A DNA stretch of 37,057 bases from Rubrobacter taiwanensis (GTDB taxonomy: Bacteria > Actinomycetota > Rubrobacteria > Rubrobacterales > Rubrobacteraceae). The notes beneath the pieces were generated by a model. That model saw only the letters and a list, made by a program, of their open reading frames with translations. It did not search any database and had not been told where the DNA came from. The translations under genes and the position numbers were made by a program. Position 1 is the stretch's first letter. Each line of letters starts with the position of its first letter. The stretch lies in contig NZ_SKBU01000026.1 in NCBI RefSeq assembly GCF_004337705.1, positions 1 to 37,057 of the forward strand, written 5' to 3'. Shown here one piece after another: positions 16,506 through 25,072 of this stretch.

Positions 16506-17864
16506 ATGGCTAATGAGGGTATGCCCGGGTTGGATGCCGGGTCGCGGCAGCGGGAGATCCGCAAGGTCGCGATGGCCAGCTTCATCGGCACCACCATAGA
16601 GTGGTACGACTTCTTCATCTACGGGACGGCGGCGGCGCTGGTCTTCGGGGCGCTCTTCTTCCCGGAGTTCGACCCGCTGGCCGGGACGCTGGCGGCGTTC
16701 GCGACCTTTGCGGTTGGGTTCTTCGCCCGGCCGGTGGGTGGCATAATCTTCGGTCACTTCGGGGACCGGATCGGGCGCAAGACGATGCTCATCATCTCGC
16801 TGATGATCATGGGCATCGCCACGGTCCTCATCGGGCTCCTGCCGGGCTACGCCGCCATCGGGGTGGCGGCCCCGATCCTGCTCGTCATTCTGCGCTTCAT
16901 CCAGGGGCTCGCCGTCGGCGGGGAGTGGGGCGGCGCGGTTCTGATGGCCGTTGAGCACTCGCCGCCCGGCAAGCGGGGGTTCTACGGCAGCTGGCCGCAG
17001 ATGGGCGTTCCGGCGGGGCTCATCCTCTCGAACCTGATGTTCCTCTCCGTCGCCAGTCTGCCGGAGGAGGCCTTCATGGCCTGGGGCTGGCGCGTGCCGT
17101 TTTTGGCGAGCATCGTGCTCGTTGGGGTCGGGCTCTTTATCCGGTTCAGGATCATGGAGAGTCCCGGCTTCGCCCGCGTCAAGGAGACGGGAACCGAGGC
17201 CCGGATGCCGATAGTCGAGGCGCTCCGCAACTTCCCGAAGCAGATAGCTCTGGCGGCGGGCGCGTTTATCATTATCAACGCGTACTTCTACATCTTGGTC
17301 TCCTACATCATCAACTACGCGACCATGTCGGCCGCGCAGCCGATATCCCGGAGCGCCATAATCGCGATCGTGCTGGTCTCCAGCGTCATCCTGACGTTCA
17401 CCATCCCGGCGGCGGGCGCGCTCTCGGACAGGGTCGGCCGCCGGAGGCTGTACCTGATCGGCACCGTGGGCATGGGGCTCACGGCGTTCCCGCTGTTCTG
17501 GTTCACGGATATGGGGAACGTTGCCCTGATCCTCATAATCCACGCCCTGGCGCTCAACTTCCTGGGCCTGGCCTACGGGCCGCAGGCCGCTCTGTACGCC
17601 GAGACGTTCACCACGCGGCTGCGCTACAGCGGCATCTCTTTGGGGTATCAGGGCGGCTCGATCTTCGGCGGCGCTCTGGCTCCGCTCATCGCCACGGCGC
17701 TGCTGGCCGCCACCGGCACCTCTACCGCGATAGCCGTCTATATAGCGGTGCTGGCGGTGCTCTCGTTCATCTGTATGTGGCTGATGACCGAGACCTACCG
17801 GAAGGACATAGACGAGGACGTGCCCCTCAGAGAGAAGGTGGGAGCGGAGGGGGCCGCCACCTGA
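16506..17864 (+). CDS. MFS transporter of the metabolite:H+ symporter (MHS) type
   Basis: This 452-residue protein has 12 predicted membrane helices. The N-terminal IGTTIEWYDFFIYG and the loop 2-3 motif GHFGDRIGRKTMLI are typical of the MHS branch of the major facilitator superfamily, which includes proline/betaine, citrate, alpha-ketoglutarate and shikimate carriers. RFIQGLAVGGEWGGA on helix 4 and the loop 8-9 SDRVGRRRLY also fit. It should import an organic acid or zwitterion with protons. The ATG at 16506 is placed five bases after AGGGAGG; another ATG at 16502 runs into a stop. Its neighbours process acyl-CoA, so an acid taken up by this carrier may feed them. A textbook terminator follows. 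Confidence 0.92.
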   Translation: MANEGMPGLDAGSRQREIRKVAMASFIGTTIEWYDFFIYGTAAALVFGALFFPEFDPLAGTLAAFATFAVGFFARPVGGIIFGHFGDRIGRKTMLIISLMIMGIATVLIGLLPGYAAIGVAAPILLVILRFIQGLAVGGEWGGAVLMAVEHSPPGKRGFYGSWPQMGVPAGLILSNLMFLSVASLPEEAFMAWGWRVPFLASIVLVGVGLFIRFRIMESPGFARVKETGTEARMPIVEALRNFPKQIALAAGAFIIINAYFYILVSYIINYATMSAAQPISRSAIIAIVLVSSVILTFTIPAAGALSDRVGRRRLYLIGTVGMGLTAFPLFWFTDMGNVALILIIHALALNFLGLAYGPQAALYAETFTTRLRYSGISLGYQGGSIFGGALAPLIATALLAATGTSTAIAVYIAVLAVLSFICMWLMTETYRKDIDEDVPLREKVGAEGAAT

Positions 17865-17885
17865 GATCTCTTCGGCTTCCGCGCG

Positions 17886-17927
17886 AGGCCTCCCGCAGCC
17901 TTATCATGGGGCTGCGGGAGGCTTTTT
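17886..17927 (+). terminator. Rho-independent terminator after the MHS transporter
   Basis: GCCTCCCGCAGCC (17888-17900) pairs perfectly with GGCTGCGGGAGGC (17910-17922) around a nine-base loop and is followed by TTTTT (17923-17927). The next gene's AAGGAGG starts only seven bases later, so enoyl-CoA hydratase expression may depend on read-through. Confidence 0.88.
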
Positions 17928-17949
17928 GGCGCAGAAGGAGGCATAAACC

Positions 17950-18732
17950 GTGTACGAGACCGTGCTCTTCGACCGCGACGGCGGGGTGGCCACGATAACG
18001 CTGAACCGGCCGGAGGCTCTCAACTCGTTCAACCGGAAGCTGCACGAGGAGTTCTACGTGGCTCTGGACCGGGCTGCGGAAGACGAGGGGGTACGCTGCG
18101 TAGTGTTGCGGGGCAGCGGCCGGGCGTTCTCTACCGGAGCGGACCTGAGGAGCGTAACCGAGGTCGAGGAGAGCCCGGACCTCGGATCGTACCTGCGCGA
18201 GACCTACAGCCGGCTGGTGGCGCGGATGGCCGCAATACGGAAGCCGGTCGTCGGGGCGCTGCACGGCCCGGTCTACGGGGCGGGGCTCGGGATCGCGCTC
18301 GCCTGCGACCTGCGCGTGGCCGCCGAAAGCGCGCGCTTCAGCATGGCCTTCGTCAGGATCGGCCTCATGCCCGACGCCGGCTCCTCGTTCTTCCTGCCGC
18401 GCCTCGTGGGGCTGGGCCGGGCGATGGAGCTCGCCATGCTCGGCGAGGAGCTGGACGCCGGGGAGGCCCGCCGCATCGGGCTCGTGAACCGGGTCGTGCC
18501 GGACGGGGAGCTGGAGGCCACGGTGCAGGAACTGGCGGCCCGTCTCGCCGGCGGACCCACCGTCGCTCTGGGCTGGATCAAGGAGAGCCTGTATCGCAGC
18601 TTCGAGAGCGATCTGTCCACCGCCCTGGAGACCGAGGCCGCCGGTCAGACGGTCTGCGGCCGCACCGAAGACTTCAGGGAAGGTGTCGCAGCGTTCCTGG
18701 AGAAGCGCAGGCCCCGGTACGCCGGCCGGTAG
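17950..18732 (+). CDS. Enoyl-CoA hydratase/isomerase family protein (PaaG-like)
   Basis: The GTG at 17950 stands eight bases after AAGGAGG. The 260-residue product has the crotonase fold: the oxyanion-hole strands GRAFSTGADLRS and GALHGPVYGAGLGIALACDL, followed by FVRIGLMPDAGSSFFLPRLVG. This last pattern, with an Asp in place of the second hydratase glutamate, is typical of PaaG-type isomerases and related unsaturated acyl-CoA isomerases. The enzyme hydrates or isomerises unsaturated acyl-CoA in the cytosol. It follows the transporter gene and meets the acyl-CoA dehydrogenase gene tail to tail with a two-base gap. The exact substrate is not readable. Confidence 0.9.
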   Translation: MYETVLFDRDGGVATITLNRPEALNSFNRKLHEEFYVALDRAAEDEGVRCVVLRGSGRAFSTGADLRSVTEVEESPDLGSYLRETYSRLVARMAAIRKPVVGALHGPVYGAGLGIALACDLRVAAESARFSMAFVRIGLMPDAGSSFFLPRLVGLGRAMELAMLGEELDAGEARRIGLVNRVVPDGELEATVQELAARLAGGPTVALGWIKESLYRSFESDLSTALETEAAGQTVCGRTEDFREGVAAFLEKRRPRYAGR

Positions 18733-18734
18733 GG

Positions 18735-19955
<1,221 letters not shown>

Positions 19956-20025
19956 AGGCTCTCCTTCCCGCCGCCGGCAAGATCTATTCTGGCACGGATC
20001 GCAGAGGCGGTGCCACTCCCTGCTC

Positions 20026-21177
20026 TCAGCCGTTCAGCGCCGCCTCTGCCAGCCGCGTGCCCTCGACCATGTTCCTGAGCTTCTGGAAGGAGACCTCCCA
20101 GGTGCGGGTCCTGAGACCGCAGTCGGTGTTCACCTCGATGCGCTCCGGGCCCAGCACCCCGGCGGCGTAGAGGATGCGGTCGCGCACCAGCTCGGGCGGC
20201 TCGATGAAGTCCGTGTGGATGTCTATGACGCCGAGGCCCAGCTTGCCGTCCCACGCGCTGCGGGCGAACTTCCCGAGCACGCCGTAGCCGGGCCGGTCTT
20301 CGGCCCTCGTCCCCGGCTCGCGCGCGTCCCGGTTGGCGAACTCCAGCTGCAGCTCGTAGCAGCGGTCTAGCTCCTCGATGTGGGGGAAGAGGCAGTCGTA
20401 GTCCGAGAAGCAGATGTGCATGCTGGCCCGGGCCTCTATCCCCTCGCGGGTGGCGTTGAAGGTCTCCACCACGAGCGGGACCTCCTCCGGACGGGTCGTC
20501 GCCGCCGGTTCGTCTATCTGTACCCAGTCCGCCCCGGCTTCGACCAGCCCGGCGACGTTCGGGCGCACCACGTCGCGCGCCACATCCACCCCGAAGCGCC
20601 GCCGCGCCTCGGTCCGCTCCCGGGCCGAGGCTCCCAGCAGGCCGCCGTTTCCGGCGTAGTGCTCATCGTAGGACCAGTCCATGATCGTGTACGCTCCGGT
20701 GAAAGGCACCTTGACCCGGCGGCCGGTGTGCGACCGGACGAACCTGAACTCCTCCAGGTCGTAGGCCCCCTCGACTCGCGGCCTCTCGACCACGGCGGCC
20801 TTCGTGTAGTACTTGTTGTCGAAGGAGCGCACGGTGCCGCGCGGCTCGAAGCCGCGGGCGTGCTTGACGGCGTGGTCGTACATCTCGCTCCGGCGCTGCT
20901 CGCCGTCGTAGACCACGTCCAGCCCGGCCTTCTCCAGCAGCCGGATGGCGTACAGGGCGGCGAAGTCCTGTATCTTCGCCTTCTCCACGTCCGTGAAGCC
21001 GCTCCCTTTCCGGAGTATCTCCAGCAGTTCGGCGTGCTCTACCTCCAGCTTCTCGCCCCAACGGCGCGCCTCCTCGACATCGGCTTCTTCGACCGGCCGG
21101 CCGGCCACGGCCTTCACGCGCCAGCCGGGCTTGGCGAGGCTGCCGATCTCGCGCGTCACGAACCGCACTCCGCTCAT
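20026..21177 (-). CDS. MetE-like cobalamin-independent methionine synthase domain protein
   Basis: This 383-residue protein corresponds to the catalytic C-terminal half of MetE. The zinc and homocysteine site is complete: His254 and Cys256 in MHICFSDYD, Glu279 in LQLEFANRD and Cys353 in [16 protein letters not shown] and the N-terminal REIGSLAKP are also typical. It lacks the N-terminal half of full-length MetE (about 750 residues), like the short methionine synthases of archaea and some bacteria, which may use a methyl donor other than polyglutamyl folate. It overlaps the gene upstream (ATGA, 21174-21177) and is the third gene after the SAM riboswitch. Confidence 0.88.
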   Translation of the reverse strand: MSGVRFVTREIGSLAKPGWRVKAVAGRPVEEADVEEARRWGEKLEVEHAELLEILRKGSGFTDVEKAKIQDFAALYAIRLLEKAGLDVVYDGEQRRSEMYDHAVKHARGFEPRGTVRSFDNKYYTKAAVVERPRVEGAYDLEEFRFVRSHTGRRVKVPFTGAYTIMDWSYDEHYAGNGGLLGASARERTEARRRFGVDVARDVVRPNVAGLVEAGADWVQIDEPAATTRPEEVPLVVETFNATREGIEARASMHICFSDYDCLFPHIEELDRCYELQLEFANRDAREPGTRAEDRPGYGVLGKFARSAWDGKLGLGVIDIHTDFIEPPELVRDRILYAAGVLGPERIEVNTDCGLRTRTWEVSFQKLRNMVEGTRLAEAALNG

Positions 21178-22106
21178 GCTTCCTCCTTCAGTATCCGGGC
21201 CGCCTCCCCGAGGCGCAGCACTTTCTGACGGGCGATCTTCTCCGGCACGAACTGCAGATCCCCGTTCGGGACCAGATGCAGCTCGCCCTCCAGCTCTTCG
21301 AGCAGCCTCCGCGCGAACCGCGCTACCTCCTCCGGTTCCTCCAGCAGCGAGTTGCGTGCGTCCAGCACGCCCGCCAGGAGCGTCTTGGGGAAAGGCCGCG
21401 GGAGGGCCCTGACGTCCGTGGAGTAGAAGTCCACCCCGATGGCGTCCACCGGTAGCTCCAATAGCTCACCCAGCAACTCCCCGGCGTCGCCGAACGGGAG
21501 CTGCAGCGCGAGCGGGAGCGGGCCAGATAGGACCTCCAGCGCGGCGGCGAGGCCGTAGAGGTCGCGCTCTTTCTCGAAGAGCGCCGGCTCCTGCAGCACC
21601 ACCAGCGCGCAGCCGTGCTCTACGAGCCAGGTTAGCTGCGGCTTGAGCACGCCTTCCGCGACCGCCCGCACGTCTAGCTCTCCCTGTGCCCATTTCGCCA
21701 GGGCGTGCGGCGAGGGCAGCGTGGCGACCCAGCTCCCCGCGGGGAGCCCCTGAGCGAACCGGAAGTGCGGTTCGCTCAGGGGCTCCCGCAACCGGGGGGG
21801 CTCGGCGGTCGCGACCGGGGCGCGGTAGAAGGTGTTGGTGTTCAGGAAGCGGGTGAGCGGTCCGAAAGACAAACCTTCGGCCGCCTCGGCGAACGGGCGG
21901 AAGATGTCCTGCCAGTTGAGCAGGCCGTCCGAGAGATAGTCCAGACCGGCCGCCCGCTGTGCCTCCAGGAAGTACTCCAGATCCTCCCGCTGCCGTCTGG
22001 CGACCGCCTCCTCGGTGGTGCGGCCGCGGTCCAGGTCGCGTGTCGCCTGCACCAGCTCCTCGGAGCGGGCGTAGATACCGGGCGCGTAGGCTCTTACCGT
22101 GGTCAA
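21174..22106 (-). CDS. Second MetE-like protein, without the zinc cysteine
   Basis: The 310-residue product starts with TTG directly after AAAGGAGG and overlaps the stop of the upstream gene (TTGA). It has the TIM-barrel pattern of UROD/MetE-like proteins: GLDYLSDGLLNWQDIFRP near residue 55, LVVLQEPALF and a C-terminal LVPNGDLQFVPEKIARQKV. In catalytic relatives that last segment contains a conserved Cys (xxxCGL); here it reads NGDL, and no HxC pair is evident. It may be a partner or regulatory subunit of the MetE-like protein encoded next to it. A 20-bp perfect inverted repeat lies inside the gene, encoding residues about 107-122. Confidence 0.8.
   Translation of the reverse strand: MTTVRAYAPGIYARSEELVQATRDLDRGRTTEEAVARRQREDLEYFLEAQRAAGLDYLSDGLLNWQDIFRPFAEAAEGLSFGPLTRFLNTNTFYRAPVATAEPPRLREPLSEPHFRFAQGLPAGSWVATLPSPHALAKWAQGELDVRAVAEGVLKPQLTWLVEHGCALVVLQEPALFEKERDLYGLAAALEVLSGPLPLALQLPFGDAGELLGELLELPVDAIGVDFYSTDVRALPRPFPKTLLAGVLDARNSLLEEPEEVARFARRLLEELEGELHLVPNGDLQFVPEKIARQKVLRLGEAARILKEEA
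21732..21787. repeat. Perfect inverted repeat inside a MetE-like gene
   Basis: Twenty bases at 21742-21761 (starting GGGAGCCCCTGAG) are exactly complementary to 21768-21787, with a six-base loop GAAGTG. A 16-base palindrome, GCTCCCCGCGGGGAGC (21732-21747), overlaps the left arm, so GGGAGC or its complement occurs three times. On the mRNA (minus strand) this would be a very stable hairpin within coding sequence. It preserves the reading frame. Confidence 0.95.
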
Positions 22107-23971
22107 CCGTCCTCCTTTGTCTGGCCTTCGGGTGCCGGGGAGGGGCTTCTCTCCCCGAGCGCCTCCATGACATCGGCGGCGAGCTCCGGCATCGAGGCCG
22201 GGGGCATGATGTACGCTCCCTGCACCAGCGGCCGGGCTTTGAGCAGGACGCTCTGCGCCGCCTCCACTCCGTACCTCGGGGCGTCTTCTGCGGGGAGCCG
22301 GGCCAGCTTCTCCCTTATGCGGGCCGGGATCTCTATGCCGGGGACCTCGTGGTGCAGGAACTCCGCCTGCCGGGCGCTGCGCAGCGGCATGAGGCCGAGC
22401 ATGATGGGGAGCTTGAGATCTTCTATCTTCTCCAGCGCGCGCTCCAGCGCCCCGACCTCGAAGACCGGCTGCGTCCAGGCGGCGTGCGCCCCGGCCTCCG
22501 CCTTGCGCCGCAGCCGCTCGGCCTCACCGTCCAGATCCTCGGCCGTCGGGTTGAACGCCACCCCGATCAGGAACCCCGGCGGCTCGCCGATGGGGTTCCC
22601 CGACAGGTCCTCGCCCCGGTTGAAGCGGCTGATGATGTGCACCAGCCCGATCGAGTCGGTGTCGAAGACGGAGGTGGCCTCCGGGTAGTCCCCGATCTGG
22701 GCCGGGTCTCCGGTTACCGGGAGCAGGTTCTTCACCCCCAGCGCCGCGGCGCTCAGCAGCTCGGCCTGCAGGCCGAGCAGGTTCTGGTCCCGGCAGGAGA
22801 TATGCGCCACGACCTCTATCCCGGCCGCTTCCTGCACGATCTTCGCGACCGCTACCGGCTTCATGCGCAGGCGCGCCCGGGCCCCGTCGGAGATGTCTAT
22901 GGCGTCCGCGCCGCGCTGCCGGAGGCTGCGCGAGACCTCCACCACCCCGGATATGTCGTGCCCGCGCGGCAGATCTACCTCCACGGCCACCGCAAAGGCT
23001 CCGCTCTTTATCTTCTGCCAGAGCTCCGAGCGCGGCTCGGCGGCCGGGCGCTCCTCGACCTCCCGGAGGCTTACGCCGCCGCGCGGCCGCTTCTCCTGTA
23101 CCTCAAAGTCCCGCAGGGCTTCGGCGAGCGCCCGGACGTGCTCCGGCGTGGTGCCGCAGCAGCCGCCGACGAGCCGGGCTCCGGCGGCCGCTATCTCGCG
23201 CCCGTAGGCAGCGAAGTGGTCCACATCCTGCCGGTAGCGCACCACGCCCCCGATGAGCTGCGGCAGCCCCGGGTTCGGGAAGGCCGCCACCGGCCCCAAT
23301 TCGGCGGACATCTGCTCCACGATCCCGAGCATCCGCTGCGGTCCGACGGTGCAGTTGCTCCCGACGAGCACAGCTCCCCAGCCCGCCAGCTCGCGCGCCA
23401 CGCGTGCCGGCAGGCCCTCGGCCAGTGTCTCGCCGTCCTCCACGAAGGTGCGGTAGATGAGCACCGGCACACCCGGCTTCTCCGCCTCCTCGAACGCCAG
23501 GCGCAGCTCGTCCAGGTCGGTGAAGGTCTCCAGCACCAGCGCGTCCACGCCGCCCTCGACCAGCGCCCCGGCCTGCTCGCGGAAGATGGCGCGGGCCTCC
23601 TCGCGGGCGATGGGGCCGACGGGGGCCAGCGGCCGGCCCAGGGGGCCGATCGCACCGAACACCAGAGCTCCGTCCGCGGCCTCGCGGGCGAGCCGGGCTC
23701 CGGCGACGTTGATCTCGCGTACCCGGTCCTCCAGGTCGTAGGCGGCCAGCTTGACCGCGTTGGCCGCAAAGGTGTTGGTCTCCAGGATCTCGGCCCCGGC
23801 CCGGGCGTAGTCCTCGTGCACCCGGCGCACCACGTCGGGATGGGTGAGGTTGGCGCGGGCGTAGGGGTGGTCGTAGCGGATGCCGCGCTCCTGCAGGAGC
23901 GTCCCGACCGCGCCGTCTCCGATCAAGACCCGCTCCGCCATCCGCTCTCTCAGATTCAGACTGTCGGCCAA
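22103..23971 (-). CDS. yitJ: Bifunctional homocysteine S-methyltransferase / methylenetetrahydrofolate reductase
   Basis: This 622-residue protein has two domains, like Bacillus YitJ. Residues about 10-295 are a homocysteine S-methyltransferase barrel (VLIGDGAVGTLLQERG, with zinc ligands in GSNCTVGP and the CC of GGCCGTTPEHVRAL). Residues about 315-610 are a MetF-type reductase that makes 5-methyltetrahydrofolate (VEVDLPRGHD, HISCRDQN, LPVTGDPAQIGDYP, GVAFNPTAED). Together they can make the methyl donor and methylate homocysteine. The TTG at 23971 follows GAGAGG by eight bases and fits family length; an ATG 30 bases downstream is the alternative. The gene heads a three-gene operon controlled by the SAM riboswitch just upstream. 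Confidence 0.93.
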   Translation of the reverse strand: MADSLNLRERMAERVLIGDGAVGTLLQERGIRYDHPYARANLTHPDVVRRVHEDYARAGAEILETNTFAANAVKLAAYDLEDRVREINVAGARLAREAADGALVFGAIGPLGRPLAPVGPIAREEARAIFREQAGALVEGGVDALVLETFTDLDELRLAFEEAEKPGVPVLIYRTFVEDGETLAEGLPARVARELAGWGAVLVGSNCTVGPQRMLGIVEQMSAELGPVAAFPNPGLPQLIGGVVRYRQDVDHFAAYGREIAAAGARLVGGCCGTTPEHVRALAEALRDFEVQEKRPRGGVSLREVEERPAAEPRSELWQKIKSGAFAVAVEVDLPRGHDISGVVEVSRSLRQRGADAIDISDGARARLRMKPVAVAKIVQEAAGIEVVAHISCRDQNLLGLQAELLSAAALGVKNLLPVTGDPAQIGDYPEATSVFDTDSIGLVHIISRFNRGEDLSGNPIGEPPGFLIGVAFNPTAEDLDGEAERLRRKAEAGAHAAWTQPVFEVGALERALEKIEDLKLPIMLGLMPLRSARQAEFLHHEVPGIEIPARIREKLARLPAEDAPRYGVEAAQSVLLKARPLVQGAYIMPPASMPELAADVMEALGERSPSPAPEGQTKEDG

Positions 23972-23978
23972 AGATTAT

Positions 23979-24014
23979 CCTCTCTTCCCGAGAGCGGATT
24001 CCAGAGAAGAGAGG
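23979..24014 (-). promoter_or_regulatory. Hairpin masking the ribosome-binding site of the yitJ-like gene
   Basis: On the minus strand CCTCTCTTC (24014-24006) is perfectly complementary to GAAGAGAGG (23987-23979), which contains the GAGAGG ribosome-binding site. A loop of 18 bases lies between. It lies between the SAM aptamer and the start codon, so it is the likely expression platform, working on translation. No U-run follows, which argues against a classic terminator. Confidence 0.65.
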
Positions 24015-24036
24015 CCTGCCGGAGAGATTCTGACGC

Positions 24037-24145
24037 GCTCATCTCTCGGAGTCTCCTCCGCGGGAATTGGCACCTGCCGCAGACTCCGTGGTCCGCCGGT
24101 TGCCGCGGCTTCGCAGGGCCCGTCCCTCCACCGCTCTCGATGAAC
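24037..24145 (-). promoter_or_regulatory. SAM-I (S-box) riboswitch
   Basis: The minus strand carries the SAM-I core in order: GAGAGCGGTGGAGGGAC, GGCCC, then GAAGCC and CGGCAACC, a P3 hairpin (GCGGAC/GTCTGC), GGTGCCAATTCC, a P4 hairpin (GGAG-gaga-CTCC) and a closing GAGATGAG. Helix P1 is GTTCATC (24145-24139) with GATGAGC (24043-24037), including one G-U pair. SAM-I aptamers bind S-adenosylmethionine and switch off methionine genes. The aptamer begins 21 bases past the crtB stop, so its promoter must lie inside crtB or transcription reads through from crtI. Confidence 0.94.
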
Positions 24146-24166
24146 ACCGCTTTTAGCTTCCGGGGA

Positions 24167-25072
24167 TTACACCACGCCGGGCCGCCCGATGCAACCGGTC
24201 CTGCGGGTCAGGATCTCGTTCGGGGAGCGCGCGGCGCAGACCGCCGCCACGCCCAGCTTCTCGAAGATCGAGGTTCCGGCCCGGTGGTTGAAGACGTCGT
24301 AGTTTAGGCGCTCGATGTGATCCAGGATCGCGGCGTACAGGTGCCGGGCCACCGCGATCGGGTACCGGCGGCCCCGGGGGATGTGGTCGAGCCCCCGGTC
24401 GGCGAACGCGTAGAGCCTCCGGGCGCGCTCTATCTCGAAGTCCATCAGGTTCGCGAAGGGCTCGTTGATGCGCTCTTGGGCCAGATCCTCTTCCGTATAG
24501 CCGAAGCGCTTCATATCCTCCAGCGGAAGGTACACCCGGCCGCGCTCCCAGTCCTCCCGGATGTCCCGCAGGAAGTTGGTGAGCTGCATGGCCACCCCGA
24601 GCGCCTCGGCGTGCGGCAGCGCCGCCTCGCTCTTTACGCCCATCACCCGGCACATCATCAGTCCCACCACCGCCGCGCTGCCGTACATGTACTCTTCCAA
24701 ATCTTCGTAGGTCTCGTAGCGGCTGATGCGGGTGTCCATCTTCATGCTCGCCATGAAGGACCGGATGTGGCCGGCCGGTATCTCGTTCCGGAGCGCCGTG
24801 TCGGCGAAGGCCCGCAGGACCGGGTTCTCGGTCGCCTCCCCACGGATGGCGGCCAGGGTCTCCTCCTCGAAGCTCTGCAGGGCCCGGAGCTGCCGCTCCG
24901 GCGGGTGGTCTTCGGGGCCGTCAACGATCTCGTCCGCCACCCGCATGAAGGCGTAGAGGGCGTAGACTTGCGGCCGGACCTCCGGCGGGAAGAGCAGCGT
25001 TGAGAAGTAGTAGGTCTTGCCGTGCCGCTGGTGAATCCTGCGGCAGTGCTCATAGCACTCCTTTAGCCTCAT
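24167..25072 (-). CDS. crtB: Phytoene/squalene synthase family protein
   Basis: This 301-residue prenyltransferase condenses two geranylgeranyl diphosphate molecules to phytoene, the first step of C40 carotenoid synthesis. Both aspartate-rich motifs for magnesium-diphosphate binding are present: DEIVD near residue 47 and NFLRDIREDW near residue 166. The early YYFSTLLFPPEVR and YGSAAVVGLMM segments also match. The ATG overlaps the crtI stop (ATGA, 25069-25072), so the two enzymes are translationally coupled. Squalene or dehydrosqualene synthesis is possible on motifs alone, but the neighbouring CrtI-type desaturase favours phytoene. Confidence 0.93.
   Translation of the reverse strand: MRLKECYEHCRRIHQRHGKTYYFSTLLFPPEVRPQVYALYAFMRVADEIVDGPEDHPPERQLRALQSFEEETLAAIRGEATENPVLRAFADTALRNEIPAGHIRSFMASMKMDTRISRYETYEDLEEYMYGSAAVVGLMMCRVMGVKSEAALPHAEALGVAMQLTNFLRDIREDWERGRVYLPLEDMKRFGYTEEDLAQERINEPFANLMDFEIERARRLYAFADRGLDHIPRGRRYPIAVARHLYAAILDHIERLNYDVFNHRAGTSIFEKLGVAAVCAARSPNEILTRRTGCIGRPGVV

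Noticed and set aside
14613-17543. Minus-strand open frame of 976 codons across the ligase and transporter genes
   Set aside because: It crosses two real genes and a terminator, is rich in Arg, His and Asp, and shows no domain. It is an antisense shadow.
24037-24145. SAM-IV riboswitch, the class often found in actinobacteria
   Set aside because: The core words GGTGGAGGGAC, GGCAACC and GGTGCCAATTCC with the P4 hairpin match SAM-I instead.
21959-24307. Plus-strand frame of 782 codons opposite the yitJ-like gene
   Set aside because: It also runs through the riboswitch and has shadow composition; the minus-strand gene is well supported.
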